A DNA stretch of 64,000 nucleotides. Source: Planctomycetaceae bacterium. Its GTDB lineage: Bacteria > Planctomycetota > Phycisphaerae > Phycisphaerales > SM1A02. How positions within the stretch are numbered: position 1 is the first letter of the stretch; each line of letters begins with the position of its first letter. The stretch covers positions 1 to 64,000 of the forward strand of contig JAIXYQ010000009.1 of assembly GCA_027490145.1 (NCBI GenBank). Reading direction: 5' to 3'. The translations under genes and the position numbers were made by a program. The notes below the pieces were generated by a model that was not told where the DNA came from, did not search any database, and worked only from the letters and a program-made list of their open reading frames with translations. This document shows, in pieces, positions 35,793-44,061 of the stretch.

Positions 35793-36251
35793 ATGAGTGG
35801 GGACCTGCCCGAGGACGCGCCCGATCGGCTGCCCACGTGGGAGCGCGAACGCTTCGATCGGCTGCTGGACCGCGTGATGGCATCGCTGCCGGAGCGCCTG
35901 CATCAGCTGCTCGAGGAAGCCCCGCTGATCGTGGATGACTGCCCGAGTGCGCGGCTGCTCGAGGAGATGGGACTGGATCCCGAGCTCGACGATCTCTGCG
36001 GGCTCTACTCGGGCATCCCACTCACGGAACGACGCCACGATGCGAGCGGTGAGCTGCCCGAGACGATCCACGTCTTCCGGCGCGGCATCATCGACGAAGC
36101 CGGTGGATGGGATCGGTGCGTGGAGGAGGATGGCCGCACCATCGGCGGCGACGACGAGGTCCTCCGCCAGATCCGCATCACCATCCTGCACGAGATCGGC
36201 CACCACTTCGGCCTGTCCGAAGAGGACCTTGCGGCGCTCGGCTACGAGTGA
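35793..36251 (+). CDS. Metallopeptidase family protein (minimal zincin)
   Basis: A 152-residue protein of the small zincin-like family (PF06262/DUF1025). It carries HEIGHHFGLSEEDL with the zinc-binding His133-Glu134-x-x-His137, and the upstream IHVFRRGI and ITILHE segments of the family. Substrate is unknown. Two in-frame starts are possible; the ATG at 35793 is preferred, with a TTG at 35760 adding 11 residues. It is probably transcribed with pyrD. It converges on the zinc-ribbon gene with an 18-nt gap. Confidence 0.85.
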   Translation: MSGDLPEDAPDRLPTWERERFDRLLDRVMASLPERLHQLLEEAPLIVDDCPSARLLEEMGLDPELDDLCGLYSGIPLTERRHDASGELPETIHVFRRGIIDEAGGWDRCVEEDGRTIGGDDEVLRQIRITILHEIGHHFGLSEEDLAALGYE

Positions 36252-36269
36252 CGCCGCGGATCCGTTGGA

Positions 36270-37010
36270 CTACTCGGCCTTGGCGGCCAGATCGAGGAAC
36301 AGGATCCGGCGGCAGCTCGGGCAGCAGGTGATCGTGTCGCTGTTGCCCATGAGCGCGGCGTAGGAGCGCGGCGGCAGTTCGACGTTGCACACGCCGCAGG
36401 TGTACTCGCGGTGGCGCGCGCTGAGCTCGATGACCTCGGACATGGCTTCGCCCTCGTGCTCGTCGGCGACGGCGTTGAACAGCTCGAGTTCCTTGGCGGG
36501 GACCTGCACGGCGGCCTCTTCGCGCTCGCGGCGCAGTTCCGCCAATCGGTCGGCGATGTCGGCCCTGCGCTGGTCGTGCTCGGCCTTGGCGGCATCGCGA
36601 CGGCGGACGCGTTCGTCGCGGTGCGCGGTGGCGTCGTTGATCTTCACCTGCTGTGCGTCGGCCTTGGTCATGAACTCGAGCGCCTGGCCGTCGAGCTCAT
36701 CCCGCTTCTCCTGCAGCGTGCCCATCTCGGCGAGGATCGTGTCGTACTGGGCCTTCTTGCTCGTGGCGTTGAGCTCCTGGCGGAGGAGCTCGATGCGGGC
36801 CTTGAAGCTGCCGCTCTCGGCCTCAAGGTTCTTGGCGCTGGCCAGGAGCTGGCGGTGGATGGACTCGGCCTCGGCCAGCTTGGCGCTCGCGGTCGTCACC
36901 TCGCGCTCACGCGCCGCGAGCGCATCGGCTGCGCCATCGAGGCGGGTGCTGAGGGCTCGGACCTGGCTGTCGACACGCTGGAGGTTGCGCAAGGCTGCAA
37001 TGACGCTCAT
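36270..37010 (-). CDS. Coiled-coil protein with C4 zinc ribbon
   Basis: A 246-residue protein with a long antiparallel coiled coil (about 5-170) and a C-terminal zinc ribbon of the PF02591 type: Cys205-x2-Cys208 (YTCGVC) and Cys230-x2-Cys233 (CPSC). The family occurs in many bacteria; some members bind nucleic acid or act in regulation, but the role here is not known. The start at 37010 has a TAGGCT element 9 nt upstream and no Shine-Dalgarno. Confidence 0.88.
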   Translation of the reverse strand: MSVIAALRNLQRVDSQVRALSTRLDGAADALAAREREVTTASAKLAEAESIHRQLLASAKNLEAESGSFKARIELLRQELNATSKKAQYDTILAEMGTLQEKRDELDGQALEFMTKADAQQVKINDATAHRDERVRRRDAAKAEHDQRRADIADRLAELRREREEAAVQVPAKELELFNAVADEHEGEAMSEVIELSARHREYTCGVCNVELPPRSYAALMGNSDTITCCPSCRRILFLDLAAKAE

Positions 37011-37019
37011 GATCGCGCA

Positions 37020-37025
37020 AGCCTA
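37020..37025 (-). promoter_or_regulatory. -10 element of zinc-ribbon gene
   Basis: TAGGCT on the minus strand ends 9 nt before the ATG at 37010. Confidence 0.45.
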
Positions 37026-37095
37026 CAGGAAGGTGACGCGTGCGAACGCATGCGTGCGAAGCGGAATGGCCACACGGCCGGACGCACGTGGGGAT

Positions 37096-37989
37096 TCACG
37101 CCAGCAGCAGCCACGCCAGGGGAGCGGTCAGCAACAGGCTGTCGGCCACGTCGTGCACGCCGCCCATGCCCGGGAGGAGGTGGCCACTGTCCTTCACGCG
37201 CGCCTCGCGCTTGAGGAGCGATTCGGCCAGATCGCCGATCGGCCCGATGATCCCGAAGACCGCTCCGGCGATCGCGCCCAGCCGTGGATCGATCGGTGCG
37301 GCCACCCAGGCGCAGTCGCCTGACCACCATGCCAGGAGTGCGCCGACGCCGGCGCCCGTCATCAAGCCGCCGACGAAGCCCTCCCTGGTCTTGCCCGGGC
37401 TCAGCCAGGGAATCAGCTTGGTCCGTCCGATCGCCATGCCCGTGAAGTACGCACCGATGTCGGTTGACTTCACGGTGAGGATCGCACCGGCCAGGACGGC
37501 CGGTCCCTGTGCGCGATCCAGGGCGATCCAGAACGCCCACGGCAGTCCCGCGTATGCCCACGAGAGCAGCACGCCGGCCACGGTCGACGATGCCCCCGCG
37601 GCGGATCGGCGCCGCATCAGCGCGAAGGCGATCAGCGTGATGAGCACGATCGGCACGGCGAGCGCGGCGCCCGCGGCCTTCGTCGTCACGGTCTCGCCTG
37701 CGCCGAGCCACCACATGGATCCCGCACCGAGGACGGCGGCCACCATGCACGGCCACTCGTGCACCGCTGACCCCGAGCGCGCCAGCATCCCCGCGATCTC
37801 GCGGGCCAGGAGCGGGGCCACCACCAACGCACAGAAGCACAGCAACACCATGCCGCGGGGAGCCCATGCGTGTACCGAGCCGTCCGTCGGATCGACGAGG
37901 CCCCACGTCGCCGCGGTCTCGTCGAGCCACGCGAGGCCGATGAGCATCAGGATGAGCAGGGGCCCGGTGATGAGTCGCTGCCAGAGCAT
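37096..37989 (-). CDS. cdsA: Phosphatidate cytidylyltransferase
   Basis: A 297-residue membrane enzyme making CDP-diacylglycerol from phosphatidate and CTP, the entry to phospholipid synthesis. About eight transmembrane helices are visible. The C-terminal signature runs SLLKREARVKDSGHLLPG then MGGVHDVADS; at two signature positions it has Met for His and Val for Arg. KSTDIGAYFTG and SPGKTREGFVGG are also family motifs. The start at 37989 lies 6 nt after a TAGCAT element. The gap to the zinc-ribbon gene (85 nt) holds only that gene's promoter. Confidence 0.9.
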   Translation of the reverse strand: MLWQRLITGPLLILMLIGLAWLDETAATWGLVDPTDGSVHAWAPRGMVLLCFCALVVAPLLAREIAGMLARSGSAVHEWPCMVAAVLGAGSMWWLGAGETVTTKAAGAALAVPIVLITLIAFALMRRRSAAGASSTVAGVLLSWAYAGLPWAFWIALDRAQGPAVLAGAILTVKSTDIGAYFTGMAIGRTKLIPWLSPGKTREGFVGGLMTGAGVGALLAWWSGDCAWVAAPIDPRLGAIAGAVFGIIGPIGDLAESLLKREARVKDSGHLLPGMGGVHDVADSLLLTAPLAWLLLA

Positions 37990-37995
37990 CGGTCG

Positions 37996-38001
37996 ATGCT
38001 A
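37996..38001 (-). promoter_or_regulatory. -10 element of cdsA
   Basis: TAGCAT on the minus strand ends 6 nt before the cdsA ATG; no Shine-Dalgarno. Confidence 0.5.
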
Positions 38002-38063
38002 GTCGGCGGCGGGTGGACGATGCGGTTGCGCCGGGCGGGCGTCATCCTCGCGCCGAGTACGGC

Positions 38064-39050
38064 TCATCCGCACGCCGACCGGATCACCGCGAGCGTCTTC
38101 TCCAAGCCGGTCCGCGCGACGGTCATCGGATCCTGTTTCCAGTACTCCTCGTTGTAGAGTTCGAGCGAGACGCATCCCGTGTAGCCGATGCGCCGCAGGT
38201 CCCGAAGGACGTCGCCCAGCGGCAGCACGCCATCGCCGGGGTAGACCCGGTGACGATCCTCGAGTGCATCGCGCGCCGGCGCGGCCGGGGCATCGTTGAA
38301 CTGGAAGATCGCGATGAACTCGCCTCGCAGGTGCTGCAGTCCGCCGAACGGCGTTCCGCCGACGAACATGTGGAAGGTGTCGGGAATGACCTTGGCCTGC
38401 GGATGGCCCGAGTCGATGGCGATCTGCGCGGCCTGGCCGAGCGTGCGCGAGCCCGGCAGGAACTTGACGAAGATCATGGCCGGAACGAGCTGGTAGTCCC
38501 GGATCCCGATCTCGAGCAGGTCGCGGTAGCGCGCGGCCGCCCACGCCGGGTCGAACCGCTCGCGCGGGCGCTCAGGCTGCGGGATCACCTGGATGTGCTC
38601 TGCACCGATGGCGTGCGCCATGCGCATCCGGTCGCGTGATGCGGGGAGCTGTGCATCCCAGGCTTCCTGCGTTTCGGGGATCGCGTTCCACAGTCCGATG
38701 ACGCTGGGCACGCGGAGGCCGAGGTCGCGCAGGTGCTTGCCCAGGTCGGCGAGACTGCCTCCCGAGCGCTCATGGTCGGCCAGTTCGGAGTCCCACGGTT
38801 CGATGGCGTCGTAGCCCGCCTCGGCTGCGATGCGGATCTTCTCGAGCAGCGGGACGGGGCGGATCGTCGCGGTGTCCAGGCAGATCGGCCAGGGCGTTCC
38901 GGCGTGCCGACTCGTGCTCGGCGGCGCTGATGCGGGCACGGATGGCACCCTGGACTGGTCGGCCGCCGCGGTACCCGCCACCGAGGCCGCCAGGGCAGCG
39001 GTTCCGGCCAGGAAGGCGCGACGATCAACCGGTGGAGTGCTGTCGTGCAT
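38064..39050 (-). CDS. Exported sugar phosphate isomerase/epimerase-like protein (Tat signal)
   Basis: A 328-residue TIM-barrel protein of the xylose-isomerase-like/AP-endonuclease 2 group. A Tat signal is present: DRRAFLAGTAALAASVAG with Arg10-Arg11. The barrel has ICLDTATIRPVPLLEKIRIA, GYDAIEPWDSEL, HIQVIPQPE, KVIPDTFHMF and the C-terminal GCVSLELYNEEYW, giving plausible metal-binding Glu/Asp/His residues. Such exported family members are numerous in planctomycetes and may act on sugar derivatives in the periplasm. The substrate is unknown. A TACGCT element lies 7 nt before the start. Confidence 0.85.
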   Translation of the reverse strand: MHDSTPPVDRRAFLAGTAALAASVAGTAAADQSRVPSVPASAPPSTSRHAGTPWPICLDTATIRPVPLLEKIRIAAEAGYDAIEPWDSELADHERSGGSLADLGKHLRDLGLRVPSVIGLWNAIPETQEAWDAQLPASRDRMRMAHAIGAEHIQVIPQPERPRERFDPAWAAARYRDLLEIGIRDYQLVPAMIFVKFLPGSRTLGQAAQIAIDSGHPQAKVIPDTFHMFVGGTPFGGLQHLRGEFIAIFQFNDAPAAPARDALEDRHRVYPGDGVLPLGDVLRDLRRIGYTGCVSLELYNEEYWKQDPMTVARTGLEKTLAVIRSACG

Positions 39051-39057
39051 GGTGCGA

Positions 39058-39063
39058 AGCGTA
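39058..39063 (-). promoter_or_regulatory. -10 element of Tat isomerase-like gene
   Basis: TACGCT on the minus strand ends 7 nt before the ATG at 39050. The divergent MFS gene starts 58 nt away at 39109. Confidence 0.45.
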
Positions 39064-39108
39064 GCCGCCGACTGGCGCGATCGGTCATGCGGTGCGACAC
39101 TGGCGGCG

Positions 39109-40494
39109 ATGTCCGAACCACAGGAGCCCGAAGCTCGGCACGACGACGCCCAACCGGGCAGCATCATGCGCGTCTCGACGATCCTTGCGGTGGTCGTCGC
39201 CGCGCTCGGGTACTTCGTGGACATCTTCGACCTGCTGCTCTTCGCGATGGTCCGCAAGGAGTCCCTTCGTGAGGTCCTGGGTCCCCGGCTCGATGGGCTC
39301 GATGCCGCGGCACAGGACCTCATGCTGCGCGACTGGGGGGTGTGGCTCGACAACACGCTGCAGACCTCGGGCCTGGTCGTCGGCGGCGTGATCTGGGGCG
39401 TGCTGGGTGATCGACGAGGCCGGCTGTCCGTGCTCTTCGGGAGCATCCTGCTCTACAGCGTGGCGAACGTGCTCAACGGGTTCATTGCCGACGTCGATGC
39501 CCAGGGGCCACTCGGGTTCCTGCATTGGATCGGCTGCGGTTCGGCGATCCGTCAGTACGAGGTGCTGCGCGTGGTGGCCGGGATCGGCCTGGCAGGCGAG
39601 TTGGGCGCCGGCATCACGCTGGTGTCGGAGCTCGTCACGCCTGATCGCCGCGGCGTGGCCACGACCGTCGTCGCGGCGGTCGGGATCTGCGGCGCCATCG
39701 CGGGCTACTTCGTGACCCAGGCCTTCACGTGGCGCACGTCGTTCCTCATCGGCGGTGGCCTTGGTCTGGGCCTGCTGGCGCTCCGATTCGGCGTCGTGGA
39801 GAGCGGCATGTTCAGCGCCGTGCGGCGGGCGCACCGGCCCGGGCGTGGAGCCGTGTGGCGCCTGCTCTGGCCGCGGGAGCGTTTGGTGCGCTACCTCAGC
39901 GTGGTGCTCATCGCGCTGCCGATCTGGTACGTGGTCGGCGTGTGCGTCAAGTACAGCGACGTGATCACGCGATCGATGGGCATCGCGGAGGGTGATCGTC
40001 CCGTCCCGGGGCGCGCGATCATGTGGTGCTACGTCGGGCTTGCGATGGGCGACCTGTGCAGTGGCCTGGCCAGCCAGTGGTGGCGTTCGCGCCGGGCTGC
40101 GGTCGCGGCGTTCCTCGGCATCACCGCATTGGGGCTGGTGGGGTACTTCCTGCTCGGGCGGATCCAGCCGAGCCTTGGCGTGACCTACGCGGTCATCGTG
40201 CTGCTCGGCTTCGGCATCGGCTACTGGGCGGTGTTCGTCACCACCGCGGCCGAGCACTTCGGGACCGACCTTCGAGCCACCGCCGCCACGACGGCACCGA
40301 ACCTCGTGCGGTGGTCGGCAGCCGGCAGCGGAGCATTGTGGTTGTTCTTCGAGCGCTGGATCGGGATCGACGAGCCCTCCGCTCCCTGGCAGGCTGCGGC
40401 GATCACGGGGCTGGTCGTGATGGGGCTCGCGGTCATCGGTTGGTTCGGCTTGCGCGAGACCTACGGCACGAGCCTTGACTGGACCGAAGACTGA
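39109..40494 (+). CDS. MFS transporter
   Basis: A 461-residue inner-membrane major facilitator protein with about 12 helices and a central cytoplasmic loop. The MFS A-motif is IWGVLGDRRGRLSVLFG (between helices 2 and 3), and Asp/Arg charges follow in VRKESLREVLG and RRAHRPGRGAV. There is an unusual insertion between helices 3 and 4 (DVDAQGPLGFLHWIGCGSAIRQ). The substrate cannot be predicted; sugar or metabolite:H+ symporters are the closest by layout. The ATG at 39109 follows a weak GACACT element by 9 nt. Confidence 0.85.
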   Translation: MSEPQEPEARHDDAQPGSIMRVSTILAVVVAALGYFVDIFDLLLFAMVRKESLREVLGPRLDGLDAAAQDLMLRDWGVWLDNTLQTSGLVVGGVIWGVLGDRRGRLSVLFGSILLYSVANVLNGFIADVDAQGPLGFLHWIGCGSAIRQYEVLRVVAGIGLAGELGAGITLVSELVTPDRRGVATTVVAAVGICGAIAGYFVTQAFTWRTSFLIGGGLGLGLLALRFGVVESGMFSAVRRAHRPGRGAVWRLLWPRERLVRYLSVVLIALPIWYVVGVCVKYSDVITRSMGIAEGDRPVPGRAIMWCYVGLAMGDLCSGLASQWWRSRRAAVAAFLGITALGLVGYFLLGRIQPSLGVTYAVIVLLGFGIGYWAVFVTTAAEHFGTDLRATAATTAPNLVRWSAAGSGALWLFFERWIGIDEPSAPWQAAAITGLVVMGLAVIGWFGLRETYGTSLDWTED

Positions 40495-40517
40495 ACCCAC
40501 TGCCGCGCGCAAGCGGC

Positions 40518-40523
40518 TACATT
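40518..40523 (+). promoter_or_regulatory. -10 element of the MCE/fah operon
   Basis: TACATT ends 9 nt before the ATG at 40533. No Shine-Dalgarno is present. Confidence 0.45.
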
Positions 40524-40532
40524 CCGGCCCCG

Positions 40533-41636
40533 ATGTCCCCAGACGTGCAGAGCACCGCCGGCTCGACCGTGATCGCCCTTGAGGGCGAGCTCGACGACGT
40601 GCGCGTGCGTGAGGTCTGGGAGGACGTCGTCGGCCGGGCCCGGGCCGCCGGCACTGGATCGGTCGTCGTCGATGCCAGCAAGCTCAACGAGGTCAGCGGT
40701 ACGGGGCTGCTGCTGCTGGCCGAGATCCGCCGCACGGTGGTCTGGGCGGGCGGCCGGATCGAGATGCGCGGGCTCACGGCGGACCAGGCTTCCTTGGTCG
40801 AACGAGCCGTCGGCCACAAGCCCCCGGTGCCGCGCGAGCAGGAATCGCAGTTCATCAGCGATGTGGGCGAAACGGCCTTCCGGGTGCTCGATGAGCTGGC
40901 CGACACCGTCCGCTTCATCGGCGAGGCGGCCATCGACCTGGCCTACGCGATCCGGCGCCCGCGTTCGCTGCGCTGGCGGGATCTGCTCCGGGTGATGGGC
41001 CAGTCGGGCATCGATTCGATGCCCGTGACCTGCATGCTCAGCGGGATCGTCGGGTTCATCATCGCCTACCAGATGATGCCCGCGCTCGACCGCTACGGCG
41101 CCGCGGACCAGACGCCCACCATCATGGGCTTCGCGATCATCCGCGAACTCGGGCCGCTCATCACCGCGATCATCCTTGCGGGTCGCTCGGGCAGCGCCTT
41201 CGCCGCCGAGATCGGCACGATGAAGGTCACCGAGGAGGTCAATGCGCTGACCACCATGGGCCTCAATCCCGAGCGCTTCCTCGTGACGCCGCGCGTGCTG
41301 GCGGTGGCGATCACCACGCCGCTGCTCTCGGTGTTCGCGTCGTTCGCCGGCGTGCTCGGTGGATGGCTGCCCATGATCGCGCGCGACATGAGCCTCGAGC
41401 TCTACCTGCAGAACGTCCGCAACTCGATCGACCAGGTCGATTTCCTCCAGGGCGTCTTCAAGGCGTTCGTGTTCGCGGTCGTCATCGGCGGCATCGGATG
41501 CCGATCCGGCCTCAAGACGCAGGTGGGCCCCGGCGCCGTCGGCGCGAGCACCACCCGGGCGGTCGTGGCGGGCATCGTGGCCATCATCGTCCTCGACGGC
41601 GTGCTCGTCGGTCTCTTCCATGCGCTCGGGATCTGA
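40533..41636 (+). CDS. MlaE-family ABC permease with N-terminal STAS domain
   Basis: A 367-residue inner-membrane permease of an MCE-type phospholipid transporter. Residues about 5-95 form a STAS domain (VIALEGELDDVRVREVWE, VVVDASKLNEVSGTGLLLL) equivalent to separate MlaB. Residues about 135-367 are the MlaE permease with its conserved FIIAYQMMPALDRYGA, RELGPLITAIILAGRSGSAF and EIGTMKVTEEVNAL motifs. In proteobacteria MlaB and MlaE are separate proteins. It begins an operon of MlaF-, MlaD- and auxiliary-lipoprotein genes. Confidence 0.92.
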   Translation: MSPDVQSTAGSTVIALEGELDDVRVREVWEDVVGRARAAGTGSVVVDASKLNEVSGTGLLLLAEIRRTVVWAGGRIEMRGLTADQASLVERAVGHKPPVPREQESQFISDVGETAFRVLDELADTVRFIGEAAIDLAYAIRRPRSLRWRDLLRVMGQSGIDSMPVTCMLSGIVGFIIAYQMMPALDRYGAADQTPTIMGFAIIRELGPLITAIILAGRSGSAFAAEIGTMKVTEEVNALTTMGLNPERFLVTPRVLAVAITTPLLSVFASFAGVLGGWLPMIARDMSLELYLQNVRNSIDQVDFLQGVFKAFVFAVVIGGIGCRSGLKTQVGPGAVGASTTRAVVAGIVAIIVLDGVLVGLFHALGI

Positions 41637-41639
41637 GTC

Positions 41640-42431
41640 ATGCTGACCACCGCCGCATCCACCGAGACCGTGATCGAAGCCAAGGACCTGTCGGTCGGCT
41701 ACGGCGGGCGAGCCGTCCTGACCGGGATCAACTTCACGGTGGCCTCGGGCGAGGTGTTCGTGATCGGTGGCGGCTCGGGCTGCGGCAAGAGCACCCTCAT
41801 GAAGGCCATGATCACGCTGCTGCCGCCGGTGTCGGGCACGCTCCGGATCACCGGACATGACCTGGTGACGGGTGGTGACGAGGCCGTCCAGCAGGTCCGT
41901 CGCTCGATCGGCGTCATGTACCAGGGTGGCGCCCTGTTCGGTGGGCTGACGGTGCTCGAAAACGTCCGTCTGGGGATGGAAGAGCAGGGGCTCTTCACCT
42001 GGACCGAGATGAACTCGCTGGCGCTCTCGCTGCTGGCGATGGTCGATCTTGACGAGCACTGCAACAAGATGCCCAGCGCTCTCTCGGGTGGCATGCAGAA
42101 GCGGGCTGCCGTCGCGCGAGCCATGGCGCTGAGTCCGCAGATCGTGTTCCTTGATGAACCGAGCGCCGGCCTTGATCCCATCAGCAGCGCCGGGTTCGAC
42201 CAGATGGTCGTCCGTCTGGCCCGGTCGACGGGGCGCACCTTCGTGGTCGTGACCCACGAACTGCCGAGCATCTTCACCATCGCCGACCGCATGGTCGTGC
42301 TTGGTGGTGCGCAGAAGACCCAGTTGGCGATCGGCTCGCCGAAGGAGCTGCTCGAGTCCGGCCCACCGGACGTCAGGCGGTTCCTCGCGCGCCAGCCCGA
42401 GGACGAGACATCCCAAGGAGCAGCATCATGA
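41640..42431 (+). CDS. ABC transporter ATP-binding protein, MlaF type
   Basis: A 263-residue ATPase with Walker A GGGSGCGKST (43-52), signature LSGGMQKRAA (148-157), Walker B IVFLDEPSAGLDP (168-180) and an H-loop (VVTHEL). The signature and the GVMYQGGALFGGLTVLENV block are typical of MlaF-like MCE ATPases. It starts 3 nt after the permease stop and overlaps the MlaD gene by 4 nt. Confidence 0.93.
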   Translation: MLTTAASTETVIEAKDLSVGYGGRAVLTGINFTVASGEVFVIGGGSGCGKSTLMKAMITLLPPVSGTLRITGHDLVTGGDEAVQQVRRSIGVMYQGGALFGGLTVLENVRLGMEEQGLFTWTEMNSLALSLLAMVDLDEHCNKMPSALSGGMQKRAAVARAMALSPQIVFLDEPSAGLDPISSAGFDQMVVRLARSTGRTFVVVTHELPSIFTIADRMVVLGGAQKTQLAIGSPKELLESGPPDVRRFLARQPEDETSQGAAS

Positions 42432-43393
42432 GCAGCAACAAGCACGCCTACAAGGCAGGACTCTTCGTGCTCGCAGGGCTGGTGGCGATCGTCGCCGGCA
42501 CGCTGGTGACGACGAGCCGCGCCCTGTTCCAGACCACGGTTCCCATCAAGTCGTACTTCACGCGTGCCGTCACCGGCGTGGCGCGCGGCACCCCGGTGCG
42601 CTACCTCGGCGTCACCATCGGCAAGGTGACCGACGTCGGCTTCCCGACGGGGCGGTTCGTCTACGAGGATGGCGCCAGCAAGGCCGGCGAGTTCAACCGC
42701 AACGTGATCGTGAGCATGGACATCTTCGTGCCCGAGGGCCAGGAGACCGACGAAGTCCGCCGCGAGTTCGCCTTCGGCCGCAACTACGGCCTGTGCGCGC
42801 GGGTCGCCACAGCGGGTCTGACCGGCTTGCCGTACATCGAACTCCTGCACGAACCCGACCAGACGCAGCTCTCCATGCCGCCCGACGACATGATGAAGGA
42901 CGATGTCATCGCCATCGCGAGCACCGCGAGCAAGTTCGATGAGATGGTGGATTCCATCCAGGCTGCCGTCGCCAAGATCAGCCGCATCGACTTCGCCGGG
43001 CTGGGCGTGCGCATCGGTGAGCTCATCGACACCGCCGACACCACGATCAAGACCGACCTGCACCGCACGCTCACCAGCATCGCCGCCACCAGCGACGAGG
43101 TCCGGTCGTTCCTGCAGAGCGGCGAATTCAAGACGACCGTCAAGGAACTCCCGGAGACCGTGGCGAGCTTCCGCAAGGCGGCCGACGACATCCGCATGCT
43201 CGCGCGCCGCATCGACGGCGTGGTCGCCCGCGGTGAGCCGCGCCTGGGCGCGCTCATCGAGGAACTGACAGCCGCGGCTCGAAGCTTCGAGCGGCTCGCG
43301 AACCAGCTCGAGCGCGACGCGGGCTCCACGCTCTTCGCACCGCCGGAAGCCGCCACGTCTCCGTCCAACTCCTCCAGGAGCACCAAGCCATGA
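42428..43393 (+). CDS. MlaD/MCE domain protein
   Basis: A 321-residue protein with one N-terminal transmembrane helix (about 10-30), a single MCE domain (about 38-150, with TGVARGTPVRYLGVTIGKVTD split over 53-73), and a helical C-terminal part with several amphipathic coiled-coil helices. MCE proteins form hexameric rings that carry lipids across the periplasm. The start overlaps the ATPase stop by 4 nt and the stop overlaps the lipoprotein start by 4 nt. Confidence 0.92.
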   Translation: MSSNKHAYKAGLFVLAGLVAIVAGTLVTTSRALFQTTVPIKSYFTRAVTGVARGTPVRYLGVTIGKVTDVGFPTGRFVYEDGASKAGEFNRNVIVSMDIFVPEGQETDEVRREFAFGRNYGLCARVATAGLTGLPYIELLHEPDQTQLSMPPDDMMKDDVIAIASTASKFDEMVDSIQAAVAKISRIDFAGLGVRIGELIDTADTTIKTDLHRTLTSIAATSDEVRSFLQSGEFKTTVKELPETVASFRKAADDIRMLARRIDGVVARGEPRLGALIEELTAAARSFERLANQLERDAGSTLFAPPEAATSPSNSSRSTKP

Positions 43394-44055
43394 CCACCGC
43401 CACCCGACGCGCCATCCCCGTTGCCGCTTCCCGAGCCGTCGCGGCGTTCCTCGCCGCCGGCGCCCTCCTCGCAGGTGGCTGTTCGCTCATCGCGTCCCGC
43501 CCGGGTTCGACGCAGTGGACGATCGATGCGGTGTCGTCGATGCCGGCGTCCGAGGGCGAGCCGTCGATCGGTCAACTCGGGGTGGCGCGCCCGCGCATGG
43601 CTGCGCCGTGGAACTCCGACACCCTCGTGTACCACCACGACAATGGCGAGGCCCGCGCCGACATCTACAACGGCTGGGTCATGCCGATCGACCAGATCCT
43701 GCAGGCCCAGATGGTCGACGCGCTGACCAAGGCGAAGGCTGCGCGGACCGTGACGACGGCAGGGCTCTTCGGCACCGACGAGTTCGGGATCATCGCAAGC
43801 ATGAGGACCTTCGGAGCCTTCTACGACAAGGATGGCAAGGGCACCGCACGCGTGGCCATGCAGGCGATCCTGCTCCAACGCACCGAGACCGATCCCCGCA
43901 TCATCATGGAGCGGCTGTACGAGCACGATTCGCCCATCGAGACCGATGACGCGGCTGGCGTGGTGAAGGGGCTCTCGGCCGGGTACGAGCAGTGCCTCCG
44001 GGATCTCGTCCGGGACCTCCGGGCGGTGAAGGTCGACGCTCCGGCCAACCCCTGA
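43390..44055 (+). CDS. ABC-type transport auxiliary lipoprotein (PqiC/DUF330-like)
   Basis: A 221-residue outer-membrane-type lipoprotein. The signal ends in lipobox Leu-Ala-Gly-Gly-Cys (Cys about 31). The mature domain fits PqiC/DUF330: TQWTIDAVSSMPA, IGQLGVARPRMAAPWNSD, YHHDNGEARADIYNGW, and DQILQAQMVDAL. Such lipoproteins link MCE proteins to the outer membrane. It overlaps the MlaD-like gene by 4 nt. The next gene follows after 6 nt. Confidence 0.85.
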   Translation: MTTATRRAIPVAASRAVAAFLAAGALLAGGCSLIASRPGSTQWTIDAVSSMPASEGEPSIGQLGVARPRMAAPWNSDTLVYHHDNGEARADIYNGWVMPIDQILQAQMVDALTKAKAARTVTTAGLFGTDEFGIIASMRTFGAFYDKDGKGTARVAMQAILLQRTETDPRIIMERLYEHDSPIETDDAAGVVKGLSAGYEQCLRDLVRDLRAVKVDAPANP

Positions 44056-44061
44056 GTCCCG

